Both the position numbers and the translations under genes were made by a program. Positions 22,090 to 33,592 of a stretch of 64,000 nucleotides of DNA are shown here, piece after piece. Position 1 is the stretch's first letter; each line of letters begins with the position of its first letter. Source of the DNA: Trichopria drosophilae (Eukaryota; Arthropoda; Insecta; Hymenoptera; Diapriidae); the NCBI GenBank assembly GCA_030407085.1, contig CM059582.1:207606001-207670000 (forward strand), written 5' to 3'. The notes under the pieces were generated by a model, which saw only the letters and a program-made list of their open reading frames with translations, ran no database searches and had not been told where the DNA came from.

Positions 22090-23740
22090 AAATTCCAAAA
22101 CGCGAATCAATCGTGACAGTCCGTACCTGGAAAGACATCTTTAGTATCCGGACTGGCCGGATGAATCCAACCGTTCCTCTGTTGAATGATGCACTGAAAC
22201 ATTTCTATCGCCTGTTCCTAATCGATCTTGAAAAAAAATCACACAACAATAACAGCCTCGTTAAAACGGTCCTCGTTAAAACGTCCTTAACGAGAGTCGG
22301 AGTCACGGCAGAGAGGACTTTGTCGTCACATGTCGCACGTCACGTATCCCCTCGGCAAGATCCGATCCTGGATTCCCTAGGGCACGCATCGAATTGGTCG
22401 AGGATCGCATTATCGACTTCTTTCTCCGATACCCATGCAAATCAGAGCCGCGGAGTGCATCCTTATCTCCATGCACCGTTACGCCCCTTATCTCCTATCC
22501 TTATTCTCCGGTTTCCTCGTTCCTATTTTCAGCGTTCTTTCGAAAACTGGGGGATAACCGATGACCCGGCACAACCACTTCCTGATATGCAATTGCAAAA
22601 CTCGAAGAAGCTGCTAACCACTGACCCTGGTGAGACGATTCAACGATTGGAACACATTCTCGGCAGAGCACCACGTTGTAACTGGGCACCGAAAAAAAAT
22701 CCCCCAGCCAATTCGAGATGGCCTCGAGTGCGTGGGCGGTTTTATTATTAACTCTTTGTTATTACATCTTGACGGGACTATCTTTTTTAACCGGAACCGC
22801 ACGCGGCAATGACGTACGAGGGAGTACTCGGGACGAATGATCCGACAACTGGCTGTAGCTGTTTCCTTCACTCGGTCCTGCGTAGAGGGTGGCTGCGGCT
22901 GGGATCGAACTAGATGGCTGGCTGGTCGCCAGGCAACCGGGCTCCCTTCCTCTCTCTAGATCCCCCTATCTTTATCTGGCTTCCTTCGAATCCGTACGGT
23001 TCCTTTACTCTCTCTCAACCACTTCACCTTGTTTCACCACGTCGAAATCCCCGACACTTTACGTCCCCACGAACCGTTCTGGAGGTGATTTCCTCCCCAG
23101 GTCTTCCTCACGGCGCGCGTCTGCTCTGAAAATGCTGGAGAAGCGCGAGGCTCCAGCGAAGAACTGACCGAACCGCACGACGATGAACCAGGCCGCTGCA
23201 ACGCACTGTAGGAACCAGAGAGAGAAAGATGATTCCACGAGAGATAATGCGATGGAACGCAACCGCCGGTTGCCAGAGCGAGATGAAACTATGTACCTCC
23301 TGGTAGGGGAATCAATGGGAGCACTCGCACTCCACGTTTCTGGCTCTCTCCTTCTTTCTCTCGAGCATTCCCTCTCCACGGTTGGTGCCGTCTTTGTCCC
23401 GAGTCTATAGTGTTGGTGACCTCCCACCAACCGAACGGTGGAAATTGCACCCACCTCCGCGTACGGTTGCGTGTGTGTCCGTGGTGTGTTCAACCCTCCG
23501 AGCGTGACCGTGACTGTGACTCTGAATACGTCGGTGTGCGCCAACGGGATGGAGGTATGCCGTGCACGCAACCGTACCGGTACTCAGCAGGTAGCGATCC
23601 TCCTGCTGCTCGCAAAATTTTCTGCCGAAATGGGACGAGCCGAACCCGGGAAATCTCAGGTTCAACCACCAATCTGCCAAGTCATGGAGGGATCCGTAAT
23701 TTGTCAATTCTGAGACAATAGGAGACAACCCGAACCATTA
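22090..23740. promoter_or_regulatory. GC-rich, CpG-containing block after the array
   Basis: Composition changes abruptly from AT-rich to about balanced or GC-rich for 1.6 kb. The block has many CpGs and several overlapping open frames on both strands, including a minus-strand frame at 23,059-23,571 that has no ATG anywhere in it. A CRE-like AATGACGTAC lies near 22,810. Such blocks commonly mark promoters or first exons in AT-rich insect genomes. I cannot tell which strand, if any, is transcribed. Confidence 0.4.
22161..22751 (+). CDS. Hypothetical ORF, 196 aa, just past the repeat array
   Basis: The longest frame in the window opens with ATG at 22,161 (the frame is open back to GTG at 22,113) and ends with TAA at 22,749-22,751. 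The product is basic and rich in Arg, Pro, Ser and Leu, with no signal peptide, membrane segment or known motif. By a rough composition-based estimate a frame this long is unlikely in so short a GC-rich block, but Arg/Pro/Ser richness is typical of translated non-coding GC-rich DNA. A single-exon lineage-specific gene and a chance frame are both possible. Confidence 0.25.
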   Translation: MNPTVPLLNDALKHFYRLFLIDLEKKSHNNNSLVKTVLVKTSLTRVGVTAERTLSSHVARHVSPRQDPILDSLGHASNWSRIALSTSFSDTHANQSRGVHPYLHAPLRPLSPILILRFPRSYFQRSFENWGITDDPAQPLPDMQLQNSKKLLTTDPGETIQRLEHILGRAPRCNWAPKKNPPANSRWPRVRGRFYY

Positions 23741-23991
23741 TTAGTTTATACCTCGGCAGGTTTTAAAGCTACGGGATTTTGGAATACCCATTACGTGAAC
23801 CACACGAGTTCACTCGCACAAGAGGAACAACTGAGAATTCGCTGGGTAGTCTTGGCATCGAGAATAGACAAATCTTGGCACGAGAGAATGCGGAAAACGC
23901 GTACCTCTTTCGAGGATGCGAAATAAGAGGGCGACGTTCAAAAAATTGTAGTAATACCAGAACAAAGAACTGTCATGAACATGCTACAATA

Positions 23992-25580
23992 TTAACCCAT
24001 TAACGACCAATAGTCCATAAGTTTGCTTTTATTTGCGAGATTACTTTAACTCTTATTTGCCCGAGAGAAGGTACGTCAACATCAGCTCAGTTTCTTCAGT
24101 AGAAAAAATTTTGTTAATTTTTGGAAAATACGATTCCGAATATTTTGAGGTGTGCCAAAAACGACTATTTCTGCAAAAATTTTTCAAAATAAAAACAAAT
24201 GCCATGATTTTAGGTCGTTGGTTTTTAATTTTTCACGTTTTTCTCCACCGAAACGGATTTTAATGAATGAAATGCATATATAAAAAGTGATCCCAATTGT
24301 TGAACATAAATAATATACTAATATTTTTTTAGTAATATAATGATGATATAAATATTGACTGGTTATGGACGAAAACTATAAAAATTTTGAGTTGATAAAT
24401 CTAAAATAGCGGATCCATAACGGCCATCTTATGCAAATTGTACCTCTTATATGAATCGTTGTTCCATAAAAGCGGATTCGATATGGCCTCCGGTACACGG
24501 CATTGAATTTCATACACACGTTACCTTCATTAATTAATCATTTTGAAAAAATTTACTTCGTTCCGTGGCCATTTTGAATCGGCCATTGCTTCAAAAAAAT
24601 ATTCTATTAGTATATTACACAGGTCAACATGGTTTTGTTGGGGGGAAGCTGCGGATCATTTCCGACGCAATTTTGTGCGTAGAATCAGAATCCAAAGTCA
24701 GAAGTGACCCATCACGTCAGGATTTTGAGATATTTGAGGTTATTTACTCGAAAAACGAGTTTTTTTTTCTATTTTTGTGGTCATGTACAGAAGACAAAAC
24801 ATTTTTCGGAGTTTTTCCTTTCGTTGGATCATGTGGTACTACTCTTTTTCTTTAATATGGGATTCGCAGATTTTCATTACGACTTTTTGAAATTATGATA
24901 TACATGTAAACAAATTTACCTTGAAATGCTCTTGGAGAACAAGCTCAAGGTCAAATTCAGTGTCATGAAACCTATACAAATATAAACAACTATATAAAAT
25001 ATGGATACTAATAACTAAAATGACGTTTCATTATTGTGACTGTTTTTTTGATAACGTTAATGGAATATATCTCGTAATTTCAAAATGGCCGTAACTTTGT
25101 AAGAAAAAATCTTAGGTAATCCAATAAAACCTCATTTTGAAGGGTAAAGGTAGTACTGAAAGATGCAAATAGTATAGAAGGCCAACAAAAATTGTTGCGT
25201 CCTGTACGTAACCTCAAACATAGCAAAATAACGTGTTTTTCGAGTACATGACTTCAAATATCTCAAAAACCTGATGTGAAGACCCTCTTTTTTTGTAGAA
25301 CTGTGTTATTTATGCTCAACAATCGGGATTTCTGTATATATGTACATTTCATTGATTATAATCCGTTTCGATGAAGAAAATCGTGAAAAATAAAAAAAAT
25401 GACAATTACTTTTTATTGTGCAAAATTGTTGCAGAAACAGTCGTTTTTTGGCCATTTTCTCGATGGGAATCGATAGAGCACACTTCAAAATAGTCGGAAT
25501 AATTTTCGAAAAATTAAAAAAAATACTTGACTGCGTAAAATACGTACCTGCTTCTCTCATTTTGGACAAAAAAGGGTTAA
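23992..25580. mobile_element. Foldback element with long inverted arms, TTAA-flanked
   Basis: TTAACCC opens the element (23,992) and GGGTTAA closes it (25,574-25,580). The arms are inverted copies over much of their length. For example CGAAACGGATT with GTTGAACATAAATA at 24,249-24,310 mirrors the complement of 25,311-25,380, and TTTTGAGATATTTGAGGTTA near 24,721 mirrors 25,245-25,270. The central spacer is about 24,905-25,060, and the left arm carries an extra 300 bp. TTAA with CCC termini points to piggyBac-type mobilisation. No transposase is encoded. Confidence 0.75.
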
Positions 25581-25589
25581 TAGTCAATT

Positions 25590-25940
25590 TCGATGTCTTA
25601 ATGTTTTCGAGATCGCTCTTGTTGAGTGGAACAAGAATTTTGTGTTGATTTTTTAAAAAATGTTTCATTTGAATTTTGTGACAATTTAAAGGAATTTCCA
25701 AAAATTTCCAAAAAAAAGTATATTCGTCTATGAATTCCAGTCACTTTTTGTTGTCTAATTTTTTCCCAACAGTTGCTAGTTTTCGAGGAAAAAAATAAAA
25801 AAACTATAATCGGAAATATAACTATTTTCGGAAATTCGTTGAATTTCGTCCCCAGTTCATTCGGAAACATTTTGTGTGCGGGCAGTATAGGTTTTTCTAT
25901 CGGCAAAGTATCAGCCTTATTTAAATATAAAATTGATAAT
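25590..25940. other. AT-rich DNA, no gene seen
   Basis: Open segments of about 75-130 codons occur on both strands here, overlapping the right arm of the neighbouring foldback element. They are products of the repeat and are not called. Confidence 0.6.
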
Positions 25941-26033
25941 CAGGCAGTGGTCAAGCGTGTAAAGTGTACGACTACGGTTAAACGAACCCGGGTTCGAATC
26001 TCCGTCGGAGTACAATTCAAAACTTTTTTTTTT
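25941..26033 (+). repeat. tRNA-derived repeat, second copy of the 8,504 family
   Basis: An A-box-like GTGGTCAAGCGTGTAAAG is followed by a B box in CCCGGGTTCGAATCTCCGTC and a T-run of 12. It aligns with 8,504-8,588 through both boxes, including the shared CTCCGTCGGRGT after the B box. The T stem does not pair well, so it is not a functional tRNA. Confidence 0.75.
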
Positions 26034-26039
26034 TTAATT

Positions 26040-27640
26040 TTTCAGTTAATATTCTTATAGAATGATTCTTAACAAGTTCTCGGACATTTACTATTAATTG
26101 AATTATATTCCTCCAAATTTTCTCAAATCCTCAACATCCTAATGAGTTCAGGGTTTTTCATTGGATTATTTTTTTCCGTGTCGGTGTATTTAAATCAAAA
26201 TAAAAGAGTTCAGAATGATTTCGAAATGTGCTCTAAAAGAAGTCAGATATCCCGCTTTCAGAAGGTTTTCTGAACATGATGTCATTGTGAGATCCTTATA
26301 AATTATGGTTTTCACTGAAATGTAAATAAACTATTCTCGAAATATATATGATATAAACAAGAATTCCGTAACTACTGAAGAAATGTTCAGTAAATTTAAG
26401 TGTAAAAATTTATATAAGCATTGATAAAGATTAAGTTCGAATTTGTTGATTCGATCTAGAATAAAAAATGAAACTACTCTTGAAATACGACAGTTTAAAA
26501 ACCACGTTCTCGCAGTAATTGCCCTGTAAATTTAGTTTTATACTCTCAATATAGGGAAGATGTCGTAAAAACACTCCGAAACGGAAGTCCGAATGGCTGT
26601 TGGTAATGTCGTTATACACGGAACTTTTTGATATCTGAAGACGAATTTGAAAGTTCACTGCATTTTATTAACTATGCAACTGCAATTTCCTACAGTGAAA
26701 TATCTTGAATCGAGAAATGAACCAATCTATTTACATGCCCGATTAATTTTTTCGAAAAGTTCGAATTCTACTTTTCAATAAAACTTGTAAAGTACAACTG
26801 TTAATTTGCGTACGAAGACGCTAGATGGCGACTAAACTCGTTATCGGAACTGTTTGCAGACAAGATTACAGGTGGAGTAATTAAAATTTTAAACGAAAAT
26901 ATTTAAATCATTATAATATCAGAGCGTTATTCATTACAAATTCTATTTAAAATTTAAAAAATCTAATTTTAGAGACTTATTTTTCTCTCCATATATATTG
27001 AAAATAACAAAAAATAGCACCTACATCCCCCGTGCTCAGACACATTCAATAAAATTTTTATTCAAGTCACACTATTTTTATGTCCCCTTCATCTTTGTAT
27101 ATTTTATTTTTCTCCTGTCAATTTTCACTTCCTTCGCTGGTGTAATATTTACATCGTTATGTGAATTCTGCACGTGTCAAAAGAGAATGATATTCCCTCG
27201 GTTGTATGGTGCAGTCTGCTGGAAGGAAGGAAGCACACGAAGGGAGAAAATAAGATGCACGTAGGTCAAAAGGTGCCTTGCTCCACGATGCGTAAAGCCT
27301 TTATATTACCGTATTTACGTCGATGTACGCGCAAATGATATTTTCCAGCAGGATTATATGAGGACAGTATTCCAATCGTAATTAAATGCCAAGATCCTAA
27401 GTGGACGAGATTGCTACCTAAGTTCATTCTCAGAGGAAACGCTGCTACATGGCGGCATTTTCAAAGAAAATAATTCAAATGACTTTGAATGTAAAATTTC
27501 CAGATATTTTCAGGATTTTAAATGTGTGAGAAAAATCAATTATCACATTTTTCCTGAAAACCCCTAAAAAAGGACCCAATTTACCTAAAATAGTTCTGTA
27601 AACAATAAATCAGGTAACAAAAGCATGCGGCCTTAGCTTT
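26040..27640. other. AT-rich DNA, no supported gene
   Basis: An open segment at 26,998-27,264 (88 codons, TTG start) encodes a hydrophobic stretch but lacks an ATG and splice signals. A CTCF-like GCTAGATGGCGAC lies at 26,819-26,831. Nothing else was recognised. Confidence 0.6.
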
Positions 27641-29290
27641 TATAGTTTGTCAAAACAGACATTTATATATCATTTTTTCACGCCATTCTTTTCTTTATGA
27701 ATACAAATGAAATTCTGAGCTTCCACCGACTTGTTATACACCTAATCGGTAAATTCGATAGTTTTACGAGAGAGTTGCGAGGGAAACGGATCCAAAATGG
27801 CCGCCAAAATGTCGCTATTTTAAAAAATGTATTTTTTCGGCATTTTACGTAGATAATAAATTCACTTGGTTACCACAATACTAATCAAGTAAAAATAAAT
27901 GCTTTAGTAATGTACAAATCCAATATGGCGGAGAAAATAACATAACCTGTAATAAAACTCGCGATTTTTCATATTCTTAGGTCCAAATCATTCCTATTCG
28001 ATTATGAATATTCTTTCTAATACAGGGTAAACGATACAAATTTTTTATCAGAAAATGGTGGATCCAAAATGGCTGTCAAAATGTCAGTATGTGCAAAATT
28101 TGGCTTTTTTTCTTATTGATAAGTAGAGAGATACCCGTATTTGATCGTTAATCTTCACAAAATAACGAAAAACAGCGAAATTTTAACGTTTTGGCCGCCA
28201 TTTTAGTTATAACACGATTTTAACATTTGAACATTTCTTACTCACCTTCGTAATAATCGTCCTTGAAACCCCTGTATCAAAACTAATTGTATCAAAGTGG
28301 ATGCAATTGAAAAATTTCTATCTGGCGTACTGCAGCCGCCATTTTTAATATTGTTAAACATGTATTTAACAAAATATTTGTCTTCTGTAATTGAACCTGC
28401 ATTTTCATAATTTCAGAAATAACTCCAGATTCTTAATAATGAACGACCGCAATAATCCACGATTAATGAGTTTCAAACAAATATTTGGGAATTTTTTAAA
28501 ATTCGTCCACCATATTGGATTCGCTCTTTTGGAATGTTTAAAACTAAATCTGGAATCGAAAAAATATATTTAAAATATTTCATCTTCGTATTGAAATCGC
28601 CATTTTGAATTTTCGAAAACCAATTTCAAATAGCAACCCCATAAACATTAGTATAATAATTTGTCTGAAAAACTTAAAAATGTACAAAATCTCATAAATT
28701 TTCATTCAACATAATGTTTTTAAACAAATATTTTGTTTTCCAATTGGCACTAGTTATGTAAGCAATAAAATTTAAAAATTCACATTTCAACGCGGTAAGA
28801 AGTCGGTGGCATGTAGTAAAAACGAATTCCTTCACGCTAGAACTCAAGTTGCGTGAAAACTTGTATGACGCCAGATATTTTATCTCGTAATTTCGCACGA
28901 TCTTTTCCTACAGGAAGAAACAATTAAGACCAGTAAAACTGATGTATATTAATAAAATGTTTTCTAAAAAAAAAATAATTAAGTAAACTTAGGAAAACTT
29001 AAATATTTTGAGATGGCGGATCAAAACAGTTGCCTAAAGAGATTTTTTGTCAGTTTTCAAACCGAGCTTAATAATTTAAATACTTAATAACGTAAATAAT
29101 TTGAAAAATTCTAAAAAAGGATTCAAAATAAAAAAAAAGAGAAATTTCGAAATATTCGAAATGTTTGACAATTCTTTTCAGATTCGTCAGATTTCAAAAA
29201 CCCCCAAGAAACAATTTTCCAAATAATTCGATAAATTATATGAACCTGATCCGTCATATTGAATCCCATACTCTAATTTAAGTTCTTAGC
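27640..29290. repeat. Degraded ATGGCGG repeat cluster, partly inverted
   Basis: Repeated CCAAAATGGCCGCCAAAATG-type sequences occur on the plus strand at about 27,795, 27,921 and 28,060, then inverted at about 28,190, 28,335, 28,505, 28,600 and 29,250, with one more plus copy at 29,012. The switch of orientation near 28,140 suggests the remains of a foldback element like those at 23,992 and 37,627. Between the motifs the sequence is AT-rich and non-coding. Confidence 0.6.
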
Positions 29291-29299
29291 GTTATAAAA

Positions 29300-29700
29300 A
29301 TAGCAACATTTTTAAAAGAAGCACACTGATTATTAATATTTAAAGAAAAAAATTGGACGAGATATTTTGAAGTGAAATATTGATAGTTAATTACTATATA
29401 AAAAAAAAATAATCACTTCTAAAACAAAATTGTCAAACGAAAACAAAAATAGGTGGAATGTTTGTTGCAATTTTAATAGAATATTCTGAAAGAGCGAGGA
29501 CAAATACGTAAGTTTTGGACATTTCGTTACATTTCTAGTAACAACGGAAAGTAATGTCGAAAATGAAAAAACAATGTTTTATTTTTAAAAAATAAATTAA
29601 TCGTTGTTAATAATTTTCATTTTTAGTCGAAATATTCCTCAATTCTACGTGCAAGAACTAAAGTACCATTTGAAACTACTGATATAATTGTTTCTGCAAC
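29300..29700. other. AT-rich DNA, no gene seen
   Basis: Homopolymer-rich sequence without repeats that I can match. Confidence 0.6.
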
Positions 29701-29707
29701 AATTATC

Positions 29708-29790
29708 GTATGTAGCCGAATGGTTAAGCGCGCTTGACTCAAGCGTGAACGTCCGGGGTTCGATCTCCGCCAACGGCGGTCGTTTTTTTT
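29708..29790 (+). repeat. tRNA-Leu-like pseudogene or repeat head
   Basis: TAGCCGAATGGTTAAGCGCG is a good A box and GGGGTTCGATCTCC a good B box. Between them CGCTT and AAGCG form a perfect stem with the sequence ACTCAAG, as in tRNA-Leu(CAA) anticodon arms. A run of eight T terminates it. The stem/loop lengths are off and no acceptor stem pairs, so it is not a functional tRNA. Its internal promoter could still be read by polymerase III. Confidence 0.65.
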
Positions 29791-29794
29791 AATT

Positions 29795-30465
29795 TTCTTT
29801 CTTTCTATTTCATTTTTTTCTGTAAAATAAATTAGAATTCTACTACAGTGGTTAGGAATTCTTCTGCAGTGGTTGTAGAATGTTTCTGGATTTTTGTCCA
29901 TATCTCTCGTTCTGGAAAAAATTCTGGAATTCTTCAGAAACAAAACTTTTTCACGTCGCATTTATGCATTTTTCATGTCCATTTTTAATGGATAAATATC
30001 TAAACAAACCAAAACTTTTATCGCTTTTCACATACTTTTTGTAATTTTATTATTTTAACCATAACAAAATGTGACCATGTTTGAATGACTTTTAAGAGTT
30101 TAAGAGATAATTTTGCACTCCCTAAAGAGTGGCCCCTCCCAAATCGGCTATTTAACCAAGACAATTCGAAAGTTAACCGAAAATTATAATAAATAAAATT
30201 CCTTCTCCTTCTCTGTTTATTTCTTAAGTAAAAAAATCCTTTAGATTAGTAACCGAAAAATATTCCGAAAGCCAAAATTAGAAATCCCAAAACACTAACG
30301 GTAGGAATGCTAAAAACGAGTCTTTACATAAGAAAGTCTTGTATAAAACCATGGAAGTGGGAATTTTAGGTTACAAATAACCTCAATTTTCGAGGCACAT
30401 AACCTTAAAATTAAAATTAAAAAACTTTTATCCCCCGGTTTTGAAGGTACTAGGTTTGAAATAAG
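29795..30465. other. AT-rich DNA, no gene seen
   Basis: No sustained reading frame or recognisable repeat. A direct repeat of GAATTCTWCTRCAGTGGTT occurs twice at about 29,835-29,870. Confidence 0.6.
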
Positions 30466-30469
30466 GGTT

Positions 30470-30935
30470 TTATGCGTATTTTTTGCCCGGTCTTTACGAT
30501 AACATTACTAATGTTTTTTGGGAAAAAAATGGTGCGCCACCCGAAATTTGACAAAAAAGTGTTTTCTTTTTGTGAGTTTCTCGGTTTTTAATGGTTTATT
30601 TAGGTGGTTTGAAAAATCATTGTTTTGCATATTTTTTCCCCGGTCTGTACGATAACACTATTAGTTTTTGTCAAAGAAATGATGCGCTACCCGAATTTCG
30701 GCCCAAAACTGTTTTGGCCGTTTTAAATGGAGTATGTTATATTTGGATGACTCACAATATCAGTTTTTTCATGCTTTTTCGCGGTCTTCGCGATTCACTA
30801 CTAGTTTTCGAATCAAAATGGTGCACCCGAATTTTGGCTAAAAACTGTGTTTTTCCGTTTTTTTTGTGTTATTTTTATGATGTACGTTATACGAGGAAAA
30901 CTCAAAACATCACTTTTTCGTTTTTTTTTTAATTT
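30470..30935 (+). repeat. Three-copy tandem repeat, about 150-bp unit
   Basis: Units start near 30,470, 30,628 and 30,770. Each has, in order, a T-rich lead, GGTCTTTACGATAACACTA or a variant, an ATGGTGC segment, CACCCGAATTTTGGC, and AAAACTGTGTTTT. Copies have diverged with small indels. A 113-codon open frame (30,591-30,932) runs through two units, but it follows from the repeat structure. Confidence 0.75.
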
Positions 30936-30939
30936 CATA

Positions 30940-33590
30940 GGAAGCTGGAGTCGATTTTTTTTGCGGCTCTACCCACTATGTGACAAAAACTAATTTTTTT
31001 TAGTCTGCATATTATGTCCATGCCTTCCATATTTATTTTTTCCCATAGTGTATACACTTCTAGAAAAATATCTCTCTACACAAAACAATTCTTGGTTTTT
31101 ACCCCCTCGATCTCGTCTCTCGAAAATCCTGTGTCAATAATCGAGAAGCGGTGGATGGTCAGCAAATACTTTTAGTAAGACTAAACTCACTATCGTGGCA
31201 GTAAGATTTCTCTATTTTCAAAATTTTGTAACTGCTCATCTTCTTTATGTTTGCAAAATTACTTTTAAAAATATAATTTTTTGCCGGAGTTGCCCAAATT
31301 TCACTCCATATGAAAATGAACATTTTTAACAAAAAGAAAAAAATAAACGAAACGTATTATTTCTAATTTATTTTCCATAATATAACATTAATAATAATGT
31401 TCAAAATTGTAAGTATTGTGATTAACGTATTAATGATATTAATAAATATTCAGCGTCGTTAAAATTTCCATCATGGAAAATGGAAAGAAGTACGTTAATG
31501 TATTTTACCGTTAGCGTATTTTCAAGATGAATTCAACATTATTTTATTTTATTTTAATACATATAAATACATATAAAAAATAAATAAATAATATTTATGA
31601 AATACATAAGACTATTTTACAATGACGAATTACATTATTTATATAAAAATGTATTGTTTTTATTTTATATAAAATAAACTGCTTAGAGGTATTTTCGAAT
31701 CCCTTCAGACGTAAAAATTCCTGATTTGTTCAGATTCTGAATCTATAATTTGATTATTATTAACAAAAAGTTATGGCCCACTTGGTGCTCAATTTAAACA
31801 AAAATTTTTAATTACTATATTGACATAGAAACTGAAAAAAAAAAAAAAATATTACGTTTTCGAAACGTCAGCTATCAACACCCATGTTAATAATTGTAAA
31901 ATTCAAGACGGCGGAGATAAAAATGGCTGCATCAAAACAGAAACTGTATCAGTCATTTAAAAAAGTTTCACTTCAAAATATTAAAATAATAGCACGTTCT
32001 TATTTATGGAAATTACACCTCATACTAAAAAGCGATTTTTACTGGTAAAAAAACGAGATTGTATGTAGAAGTGAAACGCATTTCGTTAACGAGCGTGCGG
32101 ACGGAATCACGACGCCGACTAGCGGTAACATGAGTAACTAGATTTCGACGATTTCTCGAGTATTAAATTTTGGCTTTTGAGCCTGAAATATTAGTTTAAT
32201 TGCCTGCTAATTTGCACTTAGATGTGGTCGATGAATGTTAATACTAACATTGTGTTACTATAATCACAATTTAAAAAATTCAGATTTCGTGAGTTTAGGA
32301 GCATTTCAGAGAGATTCAGAAACTGTATCAACTGAGCATAAATTGTGCACGTAAAAAATCCAATTGTCTAGTTCAATAGCCCAGAATATTCTCTTTTCGT
32401 ACGTGTTCTTCCAAATACGTGCTAACGTATCGATCTAAGGGATTTCACTACGAAAATTCCTTTCGTACACTTTTTCCCAGTGCGGGCGGCATTTCTTTGT
32501 GTGCAGTTCCTCTCGAAACGTAAAAGGAGTAGACGTAAATTTGATAAAGGATCTCTTTTCGACCATAACACGCTTTCGAAACACATGCAACTTACCCTAG
32601 TGCCAACTTGCTTCCGGTCTAAGAAGTTCTAAAAATGATTATTTTTTGGGAAATGGAGAAAATTTTATGGTTTCGATGTTTTCACCGTTGTGAAAGGAAA
32701 GATACATGAATCGTATTTTAGAGACGACAGATTTATGCACAAAATGTATGCTTGCAAGACAATTATTAAAAAATTTCAAATTTGAATATAATTGTATATT
32801 TTAGATTTGGTATTCCCATCATCACATTCATTTATCTTCACACGTTTCGTTTGTTATGTCGGACGTTGAGAAGGTGTCAAGTCAGTCTTCCTGTAATATT
32901 TACAAACTAAGGATATTCAATAAAGTATTTAGAAGTTATTTCACTATTATAAAATTAATAAAATGACTGAAGAAGTGTACTGTCGTCAGTTCTCGGACAT
33001 CATCGGAAATGTTCGGATGGTCATATTTTAGTTACACAGAGTTTCTTTCGATAATTGTCAATAAATGTATACTGATATTTTAAAAAATAATACTTCTTAG
33101 TCAGGACATTAACGATGGCATGTGAAATACCTGATTTCATACTAGATGGCGCAAGCAATAACGAGGTTTAACTTACCCGCAAGTGGCAAGAGCAGAATTC
33201 TTTTGCAAAGCGCCAATACGAGGTTTCGGTTGGATTGTGTTTTGTTTACTATACGTATTACAGTATTTAAAAATTAAGTTTGAATATATTTTTCGAAAAC
33301 AGTTATTAATTATTAGCATAAATAAAAGTAGTAAAAATTAACTTACTTAATTTACTTAACATTAACCTAATTTACCTAAGTAAAAGATTCCTTTCAAGTT
33401 AATTACTCAATGAGTGACTATTATTTAACTATATTCATTATGTATTCATTAACTTTGCTTGGTTTTTGTGGCCTAAAAACGGAGGTTTTTAAGTCGTTGA
33501 CAAGTCCATTGACTTTTTAAGTAATTATGACATTTATGTAATATTCATAATTATCTATCCATAGCATTATACATATTATCTTACTACAGG
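30940..33590. other. AT-rich DNA, no gene seen
   Basis: An ATGGCGG-type fragment lies at 31,905-31,935 (GACGGCGGAGATAAAAATGG). Slightly GC-richer sequence occurs at 32,050-32,160 and 32,390-32,620. A CTCF-like TAGATGGCGC lies at 33,143-33,152, with CCGCAAGTGG 30 bp downstream at 33,177-33,186. Confidence 0.6.
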
Positions 33591-33592
33591 TA

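Noticed and set aside
23059..23571. 170-codon minus-strand frame in the GC-rich block
   Set aside because: It contains no ATG, overlaps plus-strand frames of similar length, and its Arg/Ser-rich composition follows from GC-rich DNA.
8504..29790. Functional tRNA genes at 8,504, 25,941 and 29,708
   Set aside because: The A and B boxes are good, but acceptor and T stems do not pair and arm lengths are wrong; they are better read as tRNA-derived repeats.
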